Shown here: piece after piece, positions 46,169 to 57,018 of the stretch
Layout: each line of letters starts with the position of its first letter
Position numbering within the stretch: the stretch's first letter is position 1
NCBI RefSeq assembly: GCF_012489685.1
Contig: NC_080046.1
Coordinates: 39,333,176-39,397,175, forward strand
Length of the DNA: 64,000 nt
Direction of reading: 5' to 3'
DNA from: Lotus japonicus
Taxonomy: Eukaryota > Streptophyta > Magnoliopsida > Fabales > Fabaceae
The notes under the pieces: model-generated
The model's database searches: none
The model's input: the letters and a program-made list of their open reading frames with translations, nothing else
What the model was told of the DNA's origin: nothing
Program-made: the position numbers and the translations under genes

Positions 46169-49100
46169 TCACTCTGGACAAAAGTCCATGTTTAGATTTT
46201 TCAGAATAAAATTAAATCTATCCTCTGCTAAGGGCTTTGTAAAGATATCTGCCCATTGATGGTCAGTATCAACAAACTTCAGAAGAAGTACGCCCTTCTG
46301 TACATAATCTCTAATAAAGTGATACTTTACCTCAATGTGCTTTGCCCTTGAATGCAAGATAGGATTCTTACTTAATGAGATTGCAACAGTGTTATCACAA
46401 TAGATTGGGATATTGCTCTCAAGGATCTGATAATCCTCCAGCTGATGTTTCATCCAGAGCATCTGAGTGCTGCATATTGCTGCTGAGATATATTCTGCCT
46501 CTGCAGTTGATAGTGCAATGGTGGATTGCCTCTTGCTTGCCCATGAGACTAGATTGCTTCCCAGAAATTGACAATTTCCAGAAGTACTTTTTCTCTCTGT
46601 TCTATCTCCAGCATAATCAGCATCACAATAACCTGAAAGCTTATACTCTGATGTTTTCTTATACATCGAGCCAAGGTTAGTGGTGCCTTTCAGATACCTT
46701 AGGATCCTCTTAACAGCAGTTAAGTGGGTTTCCCTTGGATCTGATTGGAAACGAGCACATAAGTGAACACTAAATAATATGTCTGGCCTAGATGCAGTTA
46801 AGTATAGAAGTGAACCTATCATTCCACGATAGAGCTTCTGACATACTTTACCACTTTTATCTTCTTTCTCCAAAATGCATGTAGGATGCATTGGAGTCTT
46901 GGCCACTGTAGATTCCAGCATATTGAACTTCTTCAGAAGTTCTTTAGTGTACTTGCTCTGATGGATATATGTTCCTTCTGGTGTTTGATCAACTTGTATT
47001 CCCAGAAAGTACTTTAATTCTCCCATCATACTCATCTCAAATTCAGCCTGCATCATCTCAGAAAATTCTTTGCATAGAGATTGATTAGCAGAACCAAATA
47101 TAATATCATCAACATAAATTTGCACAATTAAGATATCATCTTTATAAGTCTTGCAAAAGAGAGTTGTATCTACTTTACCCCTTACAAACTCATTCTCCAG
47201 AAGGAATGAGCTAAGTCTCTCATACCATGCTCTGGGAGCTTGCTACAGACCGTAGAGTGATTTCTTCAATTTGAACACATGGTCTGGTTTCTTTTCATCT
47301 TCAAAACCTGGGGGTTGATGAACATAGACTTCCTCTGAGATATAACCATTTAGGAAGGCACTCTTTACGTCCATCTGATGTAGAACTATGTTGTGATTTA
47401 CTGAGAAGGAGATCAACAGTCTGATTGCCTCCAGTCTTGCTACCGGAGCAAATGTTTCAGTGTAGTCTATTCCTTCCTGCTGGCTGTAGCCTTGAGCAAC
47501 TAGCCTTGCCTTGTTTCTGACTACATCTCCTTTCTCATTTAGCTTGTTTCTGAATACCCATTTCGTTCCAATAACATGGACATTCTCAGGCTTCTTCACT
47601 AAGCTCCAAACATCGTTCTTGGAGAATTGATTTAATTCTTCTTCCATGGCCAGAATCCAATCCTTGTCCTGAAGAGCTTCATCTATGGACTTGGGTTCAA
47701 TTAAGGACACCAATCCTTTCAGACTCAGCAAGGTCTCTTCAGAGGGTCTGAAGGCAGATCTGGTTCTGACTGGTTCATCTTTGTTGCCCAGAATCAATTC
47801 CTTAGGGTGAGCTGCAGTGATTCTGCTCTTCTTCAGAGTTTGTGAGTTAGAGGGACCAGCTTCTTCCTCTGGTTCATCTTCCTCTGGCTCAACTTCCTCT
47901 GGAGCTTTGCCTTTGTCAGAAACATTAATGCTTAAATCTGCAAACTTTTCAACTAGCTTTGACTGGTCAGAGTCAAGCTTATCATCAAATCTAACATGAA
48001 TAGATTCTTCAATAGTCTTAGCATCAGTATTATAAAATCTAAAACCTTTAGATCTATCAGAATAACCAAGTAATAGACACTTAGAAGACTTAGCATCAAA
48101 TTTATGCAATCTATCCTTAGTATTAAGAACATAACAAACACAGCCAAAAGGATGAAAATAAGAAATGTTGGGTTTTATGTTCTTCCACAATTCATAAGGA
48201 GTCTTATTCAGAATTGGTCTCACAGAGATTCTGTTCTGAATGTAACATGTTGTATTTACTGCCTCTGCCCAAAAGTGCTTAGCCATGCCAGTTTCTTGGA
48301 GCATGGTTCTAGCCATCTCCTGAAGAGTTCTGTTCTTCCTCTCAACAACACCATTTTGTTGAGGAGTTCTGGGACAAGAGAAATCATGTGCAATTCCATA
48401 GGAATCAAACAGACTCTCAAGCTTGTCATTCTCAAACTCTCCACCATGGTCACTTCTGACACGCACAATCCTACAAGCCTTCTCGTTTTGCACTTGAGCA
48501 ATGAAGGTAGAGAACACAGCATGAGACTCATCCTTGCGGGTTAGAAACTTTACCCATGTCCAGCGGCTATAGTCATCAACGATAACCATCCCATATCTCT
48601 TGCCACCTATAGACTCAGTTTTCACTGGTCCAAACAGGTCGATATGCAGAAGTTCTAACGGCCTTGAGGTTGAGACAACATTCTTTGCCTTGAAAGGGAC
48701 TTTTGTGAATTTGCCTTTCTGACATGCTTCACAAAGAGCGTCTGAAGCGAACTTCAGATTGGGTAAGCCCCTGACAAGGTTTAGCTTGCTCAGCTGAGAA
48801 ATCTTTCTCATACTGGCATGCCCTAACCGTCTATGCCATACCCACTGCTCTTCATTAACAGACAGAAGGCACTTCACATTCTGAGCCTCAAACTCAGATA
48901 ATCTGATCTTATAAATGTTGTTCTTCCTCTTGCTGTTAAACAGAACAGAGCCATCGATCTGACTTACAGCCCGGCAGGACTTTTGATTGAATATAACATC
49001 ATAACCCTTGTCAGCTAATTGACTTATAGACAATAAGTTATGTGTTAAGCCGTCTACCAATAAAACATTATCAATGCATGGACTACTATCTACACAAATA

Positions 49101-51070
49101 GTACCAGTACCAATAATTTTACCCTTTTCATTTCCTCCGAAGCCAACTTCGCCTCCAGGCTTAAGTTTCAGCTCTCGGAACATACGCTTTTCTCCCGTCA
49201 TGTGACGCGAGCATCCACTGTCCAGATACCATGATTGGTGTTTAGTGGAGCTATCAAGGATATCTGCAACATAGATAATCTTGTCCTTAGGTACCCACTT
49301 TCTGGGTCCTCTTTTGTTAGTAACCCCAGAGGTTCTGATCACCTTGGGTGTCTCAACATAATATTTTAAAGGAATATTTGCATGATATTTAGTCATAGAG
49401 AAAGATCCCTTTTTAAGAGGGTTTTTAGCAATTTTAGCAGGTACAGGATCAGGCAATATGGTACCAGAGGGAACAAAGCATTCATACAAGGATTTAGCTT
49501 TAGACACAGAAGGCTCATTTCTAATTGGTTTAGAATAGCCAATGCCATGCATTCCATTTCTGCTTACGCCATAGATCATTGAAGCCATTAAGCTTCTATC
49601 CACGCTTTTAGCTAGGAATCTTTGAAAAGACTTTTCATACTTAGATTCATTTCTACAATCAGAGGCATCACAGGCAACAATTTCTTCTAACTTAGCAATC
49701 TGGTTCTTAAGCACAGAGTTAGAATTTACCAAAGCATGATTTTCATTTTTCAAATCAGAAATAATTTTCTCATGTTCAGAAGGAGTCTTGGAAACAGCAG
49801 ATAAGTTCTTTTTCAACTTTTTATGCTTAGACAATAAAGAGTTATACTTATCCATGATATCAGACAAAGCATGTTTCAGTTCAGAGGTAGAGAAAGAAGA
49901 GAATACCTCATTTTCATCGTCTGAGTTAGGATCTCCTTCTGATTCTGAGTCAGAGTCAACAGCTTCCTTTGACTCTGCTCCTTTGTCTTTGACAATGGCC
50001 ATGAGTCCTTGGACTTCACCATCAAAGTCAACATCCTCTGACTCTGATTCATCAAATGTCACCATCAGACTCTTCTTCGTCTTGAAGTGCTTCTTTGGCT
50101 TCTTGTCTTTCTTCAACTTTGGACAATCACTTTTGTAGTGCCCAGATTCTTTGCACTCAAAACATGTGACTTCCTTGATTGAAGATTTCTTCTGGCCAGA
50201 GGACTCATACTTTCCTTTTACCTTTCCAGAGCCTTTGAACTTGCTCTGCCTGTGCTTCCAGATGCGGTTGAGTCTCTTGGAGATCAGAGTCAGCTCATCT
50301 TCATCAGAATCTTCTGATGCTTCTTCAGATTCTTCTTCTTCAGCTTGAAGAGCCTTTGACTTCTCAACCTTAGCCTTTTCAGATTTGGATTTCAAGGCTA
50401 TGGACTTTTTCCTCAGATCTTGCATCTCTGAGCGTTTCAGCTCATGGCATTTCAAAATGCTGATGAGTTCTTCTAAACTCATATTCTCAACGTCTCTCGT
50501 GAGCTCTATTGAAGTCACCAAAGGCATCCAACTTTCAGGAAGACACCTGATGACCCTTATGACATGATCTTTTGTTGTGTAGCTCTTGTTGAGAGGTCGT
50601 ATGCCAGCTACAAGCAATTGAAATCTGGAGAACATTTCTTCAATGGACTCATTTGGCTCCATGATGAAGGATTCATACTTTTGGATCAAAGACAATGCCT
50701 TTGATTCTTTGACTTTCTTGTTTCCTTCATGAGACATCTTCAGAGAATCAAAAATGCCTTTAGCAAACTCACGATCTGTAATCTTCTGGTACTCCTCATA
50801 GGAAATAGCACTTAGAAGAATTGCTCTTGCTTTGTGATGTTGTGAGTACAGCTTCTTTTGATCTGCAGTCATCTCTGACCTTGGGATCTTCTTGCCATCT
50901 GCATCAACTGGACGCTCATAGCCATCCACAATAATATCCCAGAGATCTGCATCGAAACCCAGAAAGAAACTTTCCAGTCTATCTTTCCAATATTCGAACC
51001 TTTGACCATCGAACATAGGAGGCTTTGCGTTGTAACCATCTCTTTGAGTTTCACTGGTGGTGGCAGCCAT
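46169..51070 (-). pseudogene. Gag-pol polyprotein of C2, one nonsense codon
   Basis: 1633 codons in one frame. Gag (UBN2-like, residues ~25-215) is followed by a zinc knuckle CFECKESGHYKSDC (303-316), a Ser/Glu-rich acidic stretch and coiled coil. Then protease [13 protein letters not shown] (Asp 617), integrase zinc finger (H747, H751, C780, C783), integrase core D811/D874/E910 with D-35-E spacing, RT from about 1165 with YVDD at 1319-1322, and RNase H with CDADYAG near 1483. The single break is a TAG at codon 1276 (47243-47245) in KSLYGL-stop-QAPRAWY; C1 has AAG (Lys) there. All catalytic residues are otherwise present. This family makes its particle proteins and replication enzymes as one polyprotein. 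C2 cannot do so unless the stop is read through, but could move in trans. Confidence 0.95.
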
Positions 51071-51128
51071 TGTTTTTCACACCGGCCCGGATCACTGAAC
51101 ACTGTTAGGTGTGGTAATCAGAACTTGC

Positions 51129-51140
51129 GCTCTGATACCA
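51129..51140 (-). other. PBS of C2, initiator Met tRNA
   Basis: The minus strand reads TGGTATCAGAGC, 2 bp inside the 5' LTR. It fixes the LTR end as TTCA (TGAAGG on the plus strand). Confidence 0.93.
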
Positions 51141-51142
51141 AT

Positions 51143-52362
51143 TGAAGGTATGAAAAACGGTAGAAAGGGGGGGGTTTGAATAACGTTTTCAGAACAAAAC
51201 TTCCACCTTAAAGATTTTGACAAATCTTTCGAGAACTTAAGTGCTAAAGATAAGAGATAGAAAAGCACACAAGGATTTTATCCTGGTTCACTTGATAAAT
51301 CACTCAAGCTACTCCAGTCCACCCGTTAAGGTGATTTCTTCCTTCTTAGAATGAAGGCAATCCACTAATCAGGTAAGAGTTACAACTGCACTTGAAACCT
51401 ACAAGTGACTAACAATTACACTGACTTAGCTCACACTAAGATTCACTCTCTTAGTCTTCTCTAGGATCCGATCAACCTTGATCTCCTAAAGGAACTAAAC
51501 AAACTGTTTATCAAAGAATTGTTTACAAGAGATTTGCTTCTAAAAAGCTAATAGTAAACACAATGAATTTCAGATGAAAGAAAGCTTAGAATATTTTGAA
51601 TATGTCTTGCGCGTATATGTGTTTCTTTCTTCTCTTCTTTCACAGCTTCTTTCAATCTTCAGCCTCTATATATACTCCAAGGATTAGGGTTGAGCGTTGC
51701 ATGGGAAATGCTACCGTTGGAGGGCAGTTCTGGAAAATCCAGCTTCTGCTGTGGCTGAGAACGTTAGGTAGGTCGTCAGGAAGGTACACTTGCTTTTGTA
51801 CTTGGATAGCGACTTGACCTTTAACCTAGGAGACTTCTGATCAGGGGAATACTTCATATTGGAACTTGTGAAGCCGGTTGATCAGAGTCAGAGGGAAAGC
51901 ACAGATCCTCTGACCATTGTATCTTCTGATTCTGAACTCAGAGGGAAGAACATGGCCTTCAGAGTTTCTTGCTTCTGGACTTCAGAGTTTCCACTATTCA
52001 GCTTCTGGATCTTCAGAGTCTTCTACACCATCAGAACATCTGAACCTTCAGTGTTTCTTGGTTATCAGAACTTCTGGATCTTCAGAGCTTCTAGCGACTG
52101 AGTCCACATCAGAGTTTGTATAGCTTCAGAACTTCTGAAGCTTTTCCACTGTTCATACTGAACATGGTGAATGCGAAAGCGTTGCTTGGGTTACCCTTTA
52201 TACACAGTGCTTCTGATTTGTGTGAGATTGAGTTGAGGTCAGAGCCTGTAAATAGCACACTCAGAAAAACACGTTTGAGTACCACAATTGTTCATATCAA
52301 AAGGTTAACTTGTAATCATCAAAACATAGAGTTGTACTACTAGATCAAAACTTGATCTTACA
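51143..52362 (-). repeat. 5' LTR of C2
   Basis: 1220 bp, TGAAGGTATG to GATCTTACA on the plus strand; a few differences from 40206-41427, for example CACGTTTGAG versus CACGTTAGAG. Confidence 0.95.
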
Positions 52363-52826
52363 GGGATTAGTGTAGGAGAAGCGTCTTGGCTCTGATGTTC
52401 AGTCTTTCGTTTTGGGCAGGGTAGGTCCCCCACCTTTAGCTTTTCTTGTGGTTCTCTTTACGGAAATCACAGAGAGTTGGTTGGACTAGGGGGGTCTTGT
52501 TTTAGGCCATCTGGGCTGACTTATTCTCATTTTGAGGGTTTGTGTTGCAGACACTTAACCTTTTCTTTTGAAATGTACCTTTGCCCTCGGGCGTTACTCT
52601 CTTTTGCTGTCCGTCACTGGAGGGTTACTCGTGACGTGGTTTACTACTTACAGCGGGGGCTGTAATTATTATTGTATATTAGTTCTGTTATCTTCTGTTG
52701 TCAAGCTCTATTTCTTACAGTTTTAATTTTGTATTATCGAGAAAAAAAAAATATTCACGTTTTTCCGCTTAAACTTTCTTTTCGGTTACTAAAGTGACGC
52801 CACCGAAATCGGGGTGTTACAGTTTC

Positions 52827-54650
52827 AGTGGAGCTATCAAGGATATCTGCAACATAGATAATCTTATCCTTAGGTACCCATTTTCTGGGTCCTCTCTTGT
52901 TAGTTACCCCAGAGGTTCTGGTCACCTTGGGTTTCTCAACATGGAAGTGTAAAGGAATGTTTGCATGATATTTAGACATGGAGAAGGATCCCCTTTTAAG
53001 AGGAGGTTTAGCAACTTCAGCAGGTAAAGGATCAGGCAATATGGTACCAGAGGGAACAAAGCATTCATACAAGGATTTAGCTTTGGGCACAGAAGGCTCA
53101 TTTCTAATTGGTTTAGAATACCCAATGCCACGCATTCCATTTCTGCTCACGCCATAGATCAATGAAGCCATCAAGCTTCTATCTACGCTTTTAGCCAGGA
53201 ATCTTTGAAAAGACTTTTCATACTTAGATTCATGCTTACTATCAGAGGCATCGCAGGCAATAACTTCTTCTAACTTAGCAATTTGGTTCTTAAGCACAGA
53301 GTTAGAATTAACTAAAGCATGGTTATCATTTTTCAAATCAGATATGATTTTCTCATGTTCAGAAGGAGTTTTAGAAACAGCAGATAAGTTCTTTTTCAGC
53401 TTCTTATGCTTAGACAACAAAGAGTTATACTTATCCATAATATCAGACAAAGCATGTTTCAGTTCAGAGGTAGAGAAAGAAGCGAATACCTCATTTTCAT
53501 CGTCTGACTTAGGATCTCCTTCTGATTCTGAGTCAGAGTCAACAGCTTCCTTTGACTCTGCTCCTTTGTCTTTGACAATGGCCATGAGTCCTTGGACTTC
53601 ACCATCAGAGTCAACATCCTCTGACTCTGATTCATCGAACGTCACCATCAGACTTTTCTTGGTCTTGAAGTGCTTCTTTGGCTTCTTGTCCTTCTTCAAT
53701 TTTGGACAGTCACTTTTGTAGTGCCCAGATTCTTTGCACTCAAAGCATGTGACTTCCTTAAGTGAGGACTTCTTCTGACCTGAGGATTCAGACTTTCCTT
53801 TGGCCTTTCCAGAGCCTTTGTACTTGCTCTGCCTATGCTTCCAGATTCGGTTGAGTCTCTTAGAGATCAGAGTCAGCTCATCTTCATCAGAATCTTCTGA
53901 TGCTTCTTCAGATTCTTCTTCTTCAGCTTGAAGAGCTTTTGACTTCTCTGCTTTAGCCTTCTCAGATTTGGATTTTAAGGCTATTGACTTCTTCCTCAGA
54001 TCTTGCATCTCTGAGCGCTTCAGCTCATGGCACTTCAGTATGCTGATGAGTTCTTCTAGACTCATATGCTCAACATCTCTTGTGAGCTCTATTGAAGTCA
54101 CCAAAGGCATCCAGCTTTCAGGAAGACATCTGATGACCCTTATGACATGATCTTTTGTTGTGTAGCTCTTGTTGAGAGGTCGAATTCCAGCTACAAGCAA
54201 CTGAAATCTGGAAAACATTTCTTCAATGGACTCGTTTGGCTCCATGACGAAGGATTCATACTTTTGGATCAAAGACAATGCCTTTGATTCTTTGACTTTC
54301 TTGTTTCCTTCATGAGACATCTTCAAGGATTCAAAGATGCCCTTTGCAAACTCACGATCTGTAATCTTCTGGTACTCTTCATAAGAGATAACACTTAGAA
54401 GAATTGCTCTAGCTTTGTGATGTTGTGAGTAGAGCTTCTTTTGATCTGCAGTCATCTCTGACCTTGGGATCTTCTTGCCTTCTGCATCAACTGGACGCTC
54501 ATAGCCATCCACAATAATATCCCAGAGATCTGCATCGAAACCCAGAAAGAAACTTTCAAGTCTATCTTTCCAATATTCGAATCTTTGACCGTCGAACATG
54601 GGAGGCTTTGCATTGTAACCATCTCTTTGAGTTTCACTGGTGGTAGCCAT
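52827..54650 (-). CDS. Gag of C1 (5' part of gag-pol)
   Basis: Begins MATTSETQRDGYNAK at 54650 and stays open for 608 codons to the D insertion point. UBN2-like Gag (~residues 25-215), zinc knuckle CFECKESGHYKSDC near 302, acidic Ser-rich region and coiled coil. It ends at DILDSSTE, where D was inserted. In the uninterrupted element the frame reads ACT-GAA-AC, one base longer than in C2 (ACT-AAA-CAC), so protease would lie in the +1 frame. It has no stops although pol and the env-like ORF of C1 do. It makes the capsid/nucleocapsid precursor. Confidence 0.92.
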
Positions 54651-54708
54651 TGTTTTTCACACCGGCCCGGATCACTGAACACTGTTAGGTGTGGTAATCA
54701 GAACTTGC

Positions 54709-54720
54709 GCTCTGATACCA
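54709..54720 (-). other. PBS of C1, initiator Met tRNA
   Basis: The minus strand reads TGGTATCAGAGC next to the 5' LTR. Confidence 0.93.
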
Positions 54721-54722
54721 AT

Positions 54723-55940
54723 TGAAGGTATGAAAAATGGTAGAAAGGGGTGGGGGGGGGTTTGAATAACGTTTTCAAGTAAAAAACTTCCACCTTAAAG
54801 ATTCTAGCAAATCTTTCGAGAACTTAAGTGCTAAAGATAAGAGATAGAAAAGCACACAAGGATTTTTATCCTGGTTCACTTGATAAATCCCTCAAGCTAA
54901 TCCAGTCCACCCGTCAAGGTGATTTCTTCCTTCTTAGAATGAAGGCAATCCACTAATCAGGTAAAGTGTTACAACTGCACTTGAAACCTACAAGTGACTA
55001 ATAATTACACTGACTTAGCTCACACTAAGATTCACTCTCTTAGTCTTCTCTAGGATCCGATCAACCTTGATCTCCTAAAGGAACTAAACAAACTGTTTAA
55101 CAAAGAATGTTTACAAGAGATTTGCTTCTGAAAAGCTAATAGTAAACACAATGAATTTCAGATGAAAGAATGATTGGAGGTTTTTGAATATAGCTTGTGC
55201 TTGTGTAAATTCTTCCAAACGCATCTTTCAATCTTCAGCCTCTATTTATACTCCAAGGATTAGGGTTTGAACGCTGCATGGAAATGCTACCGTTGGAGGG
55301 CAGTTCTGGAAATTCCAGCTTCTGCTGTGGCTGAGAACGTTAGGTAGGTCGTCAGGAAGGTACAATTGCTTTTGTACTTGGATAGTGACTTGACCTTTAA
55401 ACCTAGGAGACTTCTGATCAGGGGAATGCTTCATGTTGGAACTTGTGAAGCCGGTTGATCAGAGTCAGAGGGAAAGCACAGATCCTCTGACCATTGTATC
55501 TTCTGATTCTGAACACAGAGGGAAGTACATGGTCTTTAGAGTTTCTTGCTTCTGGACATCAGAGTTTCCACTATTCAGCTTCTGGATCTTCAGAGTCTTC
55601 TACACCATCAGAACATCTGAACCTTCAGTGTTTCTTGGTTATCAGAACTTCTGGATCTTCAGAACTTCTAGTGACTGAGTCCTTATCAGAGCTTGTATAA
55701 CTTCAGGTCTTCTGAAGCATTTCTACTGTTCATGGTGAACATAGATGTTGCGAAAGCGTTGCTTGGGTCACTCTTTATGCACAGTGCTTCTGATTTGTGT
55801 GAGATTGAATTGAGGTCAGAACCTGTAAATAGCACACTCAGAAAAACACGTTAGAGTACCATAATTGTTCATACTCAAATGTTAACTTGTAATCATCAAA
55901 ACATAAGAGTTGTACTACACGATCAAAACTTGATCTTACA
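54723..55940 (-). repeat. 5' LTR of C1
   Basis: 1218 bp, TGAAGGTATG to GATCTTACA, followed by the TSD AGGAC. A G-rich homopolymer (GGGGTGGGGGGGGG) near the left end differs in length among copies. Confidence 0.93.
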
Positions 55941-55945
55941 AGGAC

Positions 55946-56083
55946 AAGGCAGCCTTGGTCGAGGAAAGCCCCTCCGTGAACAACCGCTTGTTTGCTATTG
56001 TTGATGATTGCAAAGCTCTGCTACTGTCGACATCCAGGCTTTCCCTCTTTAACTATTTGTTGGCATGTAACAATGACTTATGA
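55946..56083 (+). pseudogene. PMD gene, last part after C1
   Basis: Continues the final exon in frame after the AGGAC duplication: KAALVEESPSVNNRLFAIVDD to CNNDL-stop. It completes a C-terminal coiled coil (LDELQREMAKMEKD before the break). It shows that C1 inserted into an existing coding exon. Confidence 0.82.
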
Positions 56084-56452
56084 CTTTGGATGGCCTTTGT
56101 TGCCAACTTTTGTAATGCTAACCCTGAGCTTTAATCTCGACAATGACTTTTGTGTTTGGATTTGGCATGCATGAAATCTGACACGTATTGCCAAGCGATT
56201 TCTACGTTTTACCATACACTTTTATGTCTTTACTTTCAATAATGTTTGAATTTACACCGTCCAAGGCGTTCCAACGCTTCTTCTTCTAAGTCGTTGCTTG
56301 ACTCCTTGGAAATAAGATAACTTATGATATTCTGTTACCATATTCTGTTAATGCCTGAACAACTTCCTATCCCTGCGGTGGTGGCCTACGTGGCTCATGG
56401 CAATAGGGTAGAATCTAATAACTGCTTGCCATGCATTTAATCCATCAGTTGC
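56084..56452 (+). other. Spacer between PMD gene and the small ORF in F
   Basis: About 370 bp, T-rich; likely the PMD 3' untranslated region (AATAATG near 56240) and the promoter of the next ORF. No gene seen. Confidence 0.5.
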
Positions 56453-56460
56453 TATAAATG
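56453..56460 (+). promoter_or_regulatory. TATA box of the F small ORF
   Basis: TATAAATG, 84 bp upstream of the ATG at 56537. Confidence 0.5.
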
Positions 56461-56536
56461 AAACCGTTTTTACTCTTCTTTAATCATTAACTCCTCCCAA
56501 GCATGTTTGTTCCTTTGCAAACTCCATTCTATAGCC

Positions 56537-57010
56537 ATGGCCAGTCGTGCTCTCCTTAACCAGATTCGCTCTTTGGCTTTTGAACAAGACCTTTTCCAAG
56601 CCATGTATTCGTCTCACTCCAGGGTTGAAGAGCTAGTAACGCTCATTCACCAACTGCTGCAGAGGGGGGTCATTGCTCCCGTGAGAGTCCCGCTTCTGGA
56701 ATTCTTGGGGTTGTTAAACGAGGCCATGCCCCTGTATGAAGAATACAACAAACTTTCTGTGATTGTGTTCTTTGCAGAACACCAAATTGGTGAGAAGATG
56801 GAGGAGTTCGACACACTCCAGGCTGCCCTAGGCCAAGCAGACCCTGAAGAGACCAAGGACTTGGCTGAGAAGATATCTGCCGCTGCTCTTGATGAGTTGA
56901 CTTCTCGACAAGAGAAGTCCCGCCTTGAGAGTCAGATGGAAGACTTGGTGAGGCACAGCGAGCCTTTGAGGGTTAGATATGATGCCTATAGGGCAAACCC
57001 TCCTTTTTAG
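56537..57010 (+). CDS. Small ORF of element F (157 aa), related to copia antisense ORF
   Basis: MASRALLNQIRSLAFEQDLF to YDAYRANPPF. Like the 130-aa antisense ORFs of C1 and C2 it begins MAS, has R--AFE-DLF near residue 12, an LL-x-x-x block and L-EFL near residue 50, then a long charged helix, and ends in PPF. Overall identity is low, but the ends and order agree. It lies on the same strand as the PMD gene, about 450 bp downstream, hence antisense to F. It is intact although the PMD gene has decayed. A longer frame starts at 56507 (MFLCKLHSIA-MAS); the MAS start is chosen by family resemblance. Element E inserted 8 bp after its stop. Function unknown. Confidence 0.72.
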   Translation: MASRALLNQIRSLAFEQDLFQAMYSSHSRVEELVTLIHQLLQRGVIAPVRVPLLEFLGLLNEAMPLYEEYNKLSVIVFFAEHQIGEKMEEFDTLQAALGQADPEETKDLAEKISAAALDELTSRQEKSRLESQMEDLVRHSEPLRVRYDAYRANPPF

Positions 57011-57018
57011 TTTTTTGC

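Larger units (their letters stand above)
40206..52362 (-). mobile_element. Element C2: nearly intact Sirevirus-like copia, minus strand
   Basis: 12157 bp with the perfect TSD GGGAT (40201-40205 and 52363-52367). LTRs of about 1220 bp differ by only a handful of bases, so this is a recent insertion. The first LTR base pair is mutated (TTAAGG in place of TGAAGG at 40206), which hides the terminus until the TSD is read. It carries PBS, polypurine tract, gag-pol with one nonsense codon, an intact env-like ORF and an intact antisense ORF. It lies inside solo LTR D. Confidence 0.96.
36213..52821 (+). mobile_element. Solo LTR D (4.45 kb), Tekay-like, split by C2
   Basis: TGTAAGACCCAAG to GGGGTGTTACA, flanked by the perfect TSD GTTTC (36208-36212 and 52822-52826). 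The LTR sequence is 36213-40205 plus 52368-52821. It is homologous to the LTRs of element B throughout but longer, with extra tandem repeats and a 148-aa ORF. No PBS or internal region is present, so it is a solo LTR. It interrupts C1 between gag and protease. Confidence 0.9.
27185..55940 (-). mobile_element. Element C1: Sirevirus-like copia, minus strand, decayed
   Basis: TSD AGGAC (27180-27184 and 55941-55945). The LTRs are about 1.21 kb and differ at roughly 14 positions, so C1 is older than C2. Without nested D it is about 12.1 kb, as C2. Minus-strand order: 5' LTR, PBS, gag-pol, env-like ORF, antisense small ORF, polypurine tract, 3' LTR. Solo LTR D interrupts it at the gag-protease junction. 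Pol and the env-like ORF carry several stops and frameshifts; gag and the antisense ORF are open. Confidence 0.93.
12450..57018 (-). mobile_element. Element F: old minus-strand gypsy-like element (partial)
   Basis: The key evidence is at 22840: plus-strand GGGTCAACA followed by GATGCCCCCCAAAAATG. Read on the minus strand this is a polypurine tract (CATTTTTGGGGGGCATC) running straight into an LTR that begins TGTTGACCC. The 3' LTR therefore occupies about 12450-22840, minus nested element A, with a minus-strand TATA box at 22465-22472. The element body must extend to the right, where the PMD gene and a small ORF lie antisense to it. Gag-pol and the 5' LTR are not in the window because element E, itself cut by C3, interrupts F at 57019. 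The left boundary is approximate. The Ty3/gypsy (Tat-like) assignment rests on the known occurrence of antisense PMD ORFs in such elements, not on a visible pol. Confidence 0.6.
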
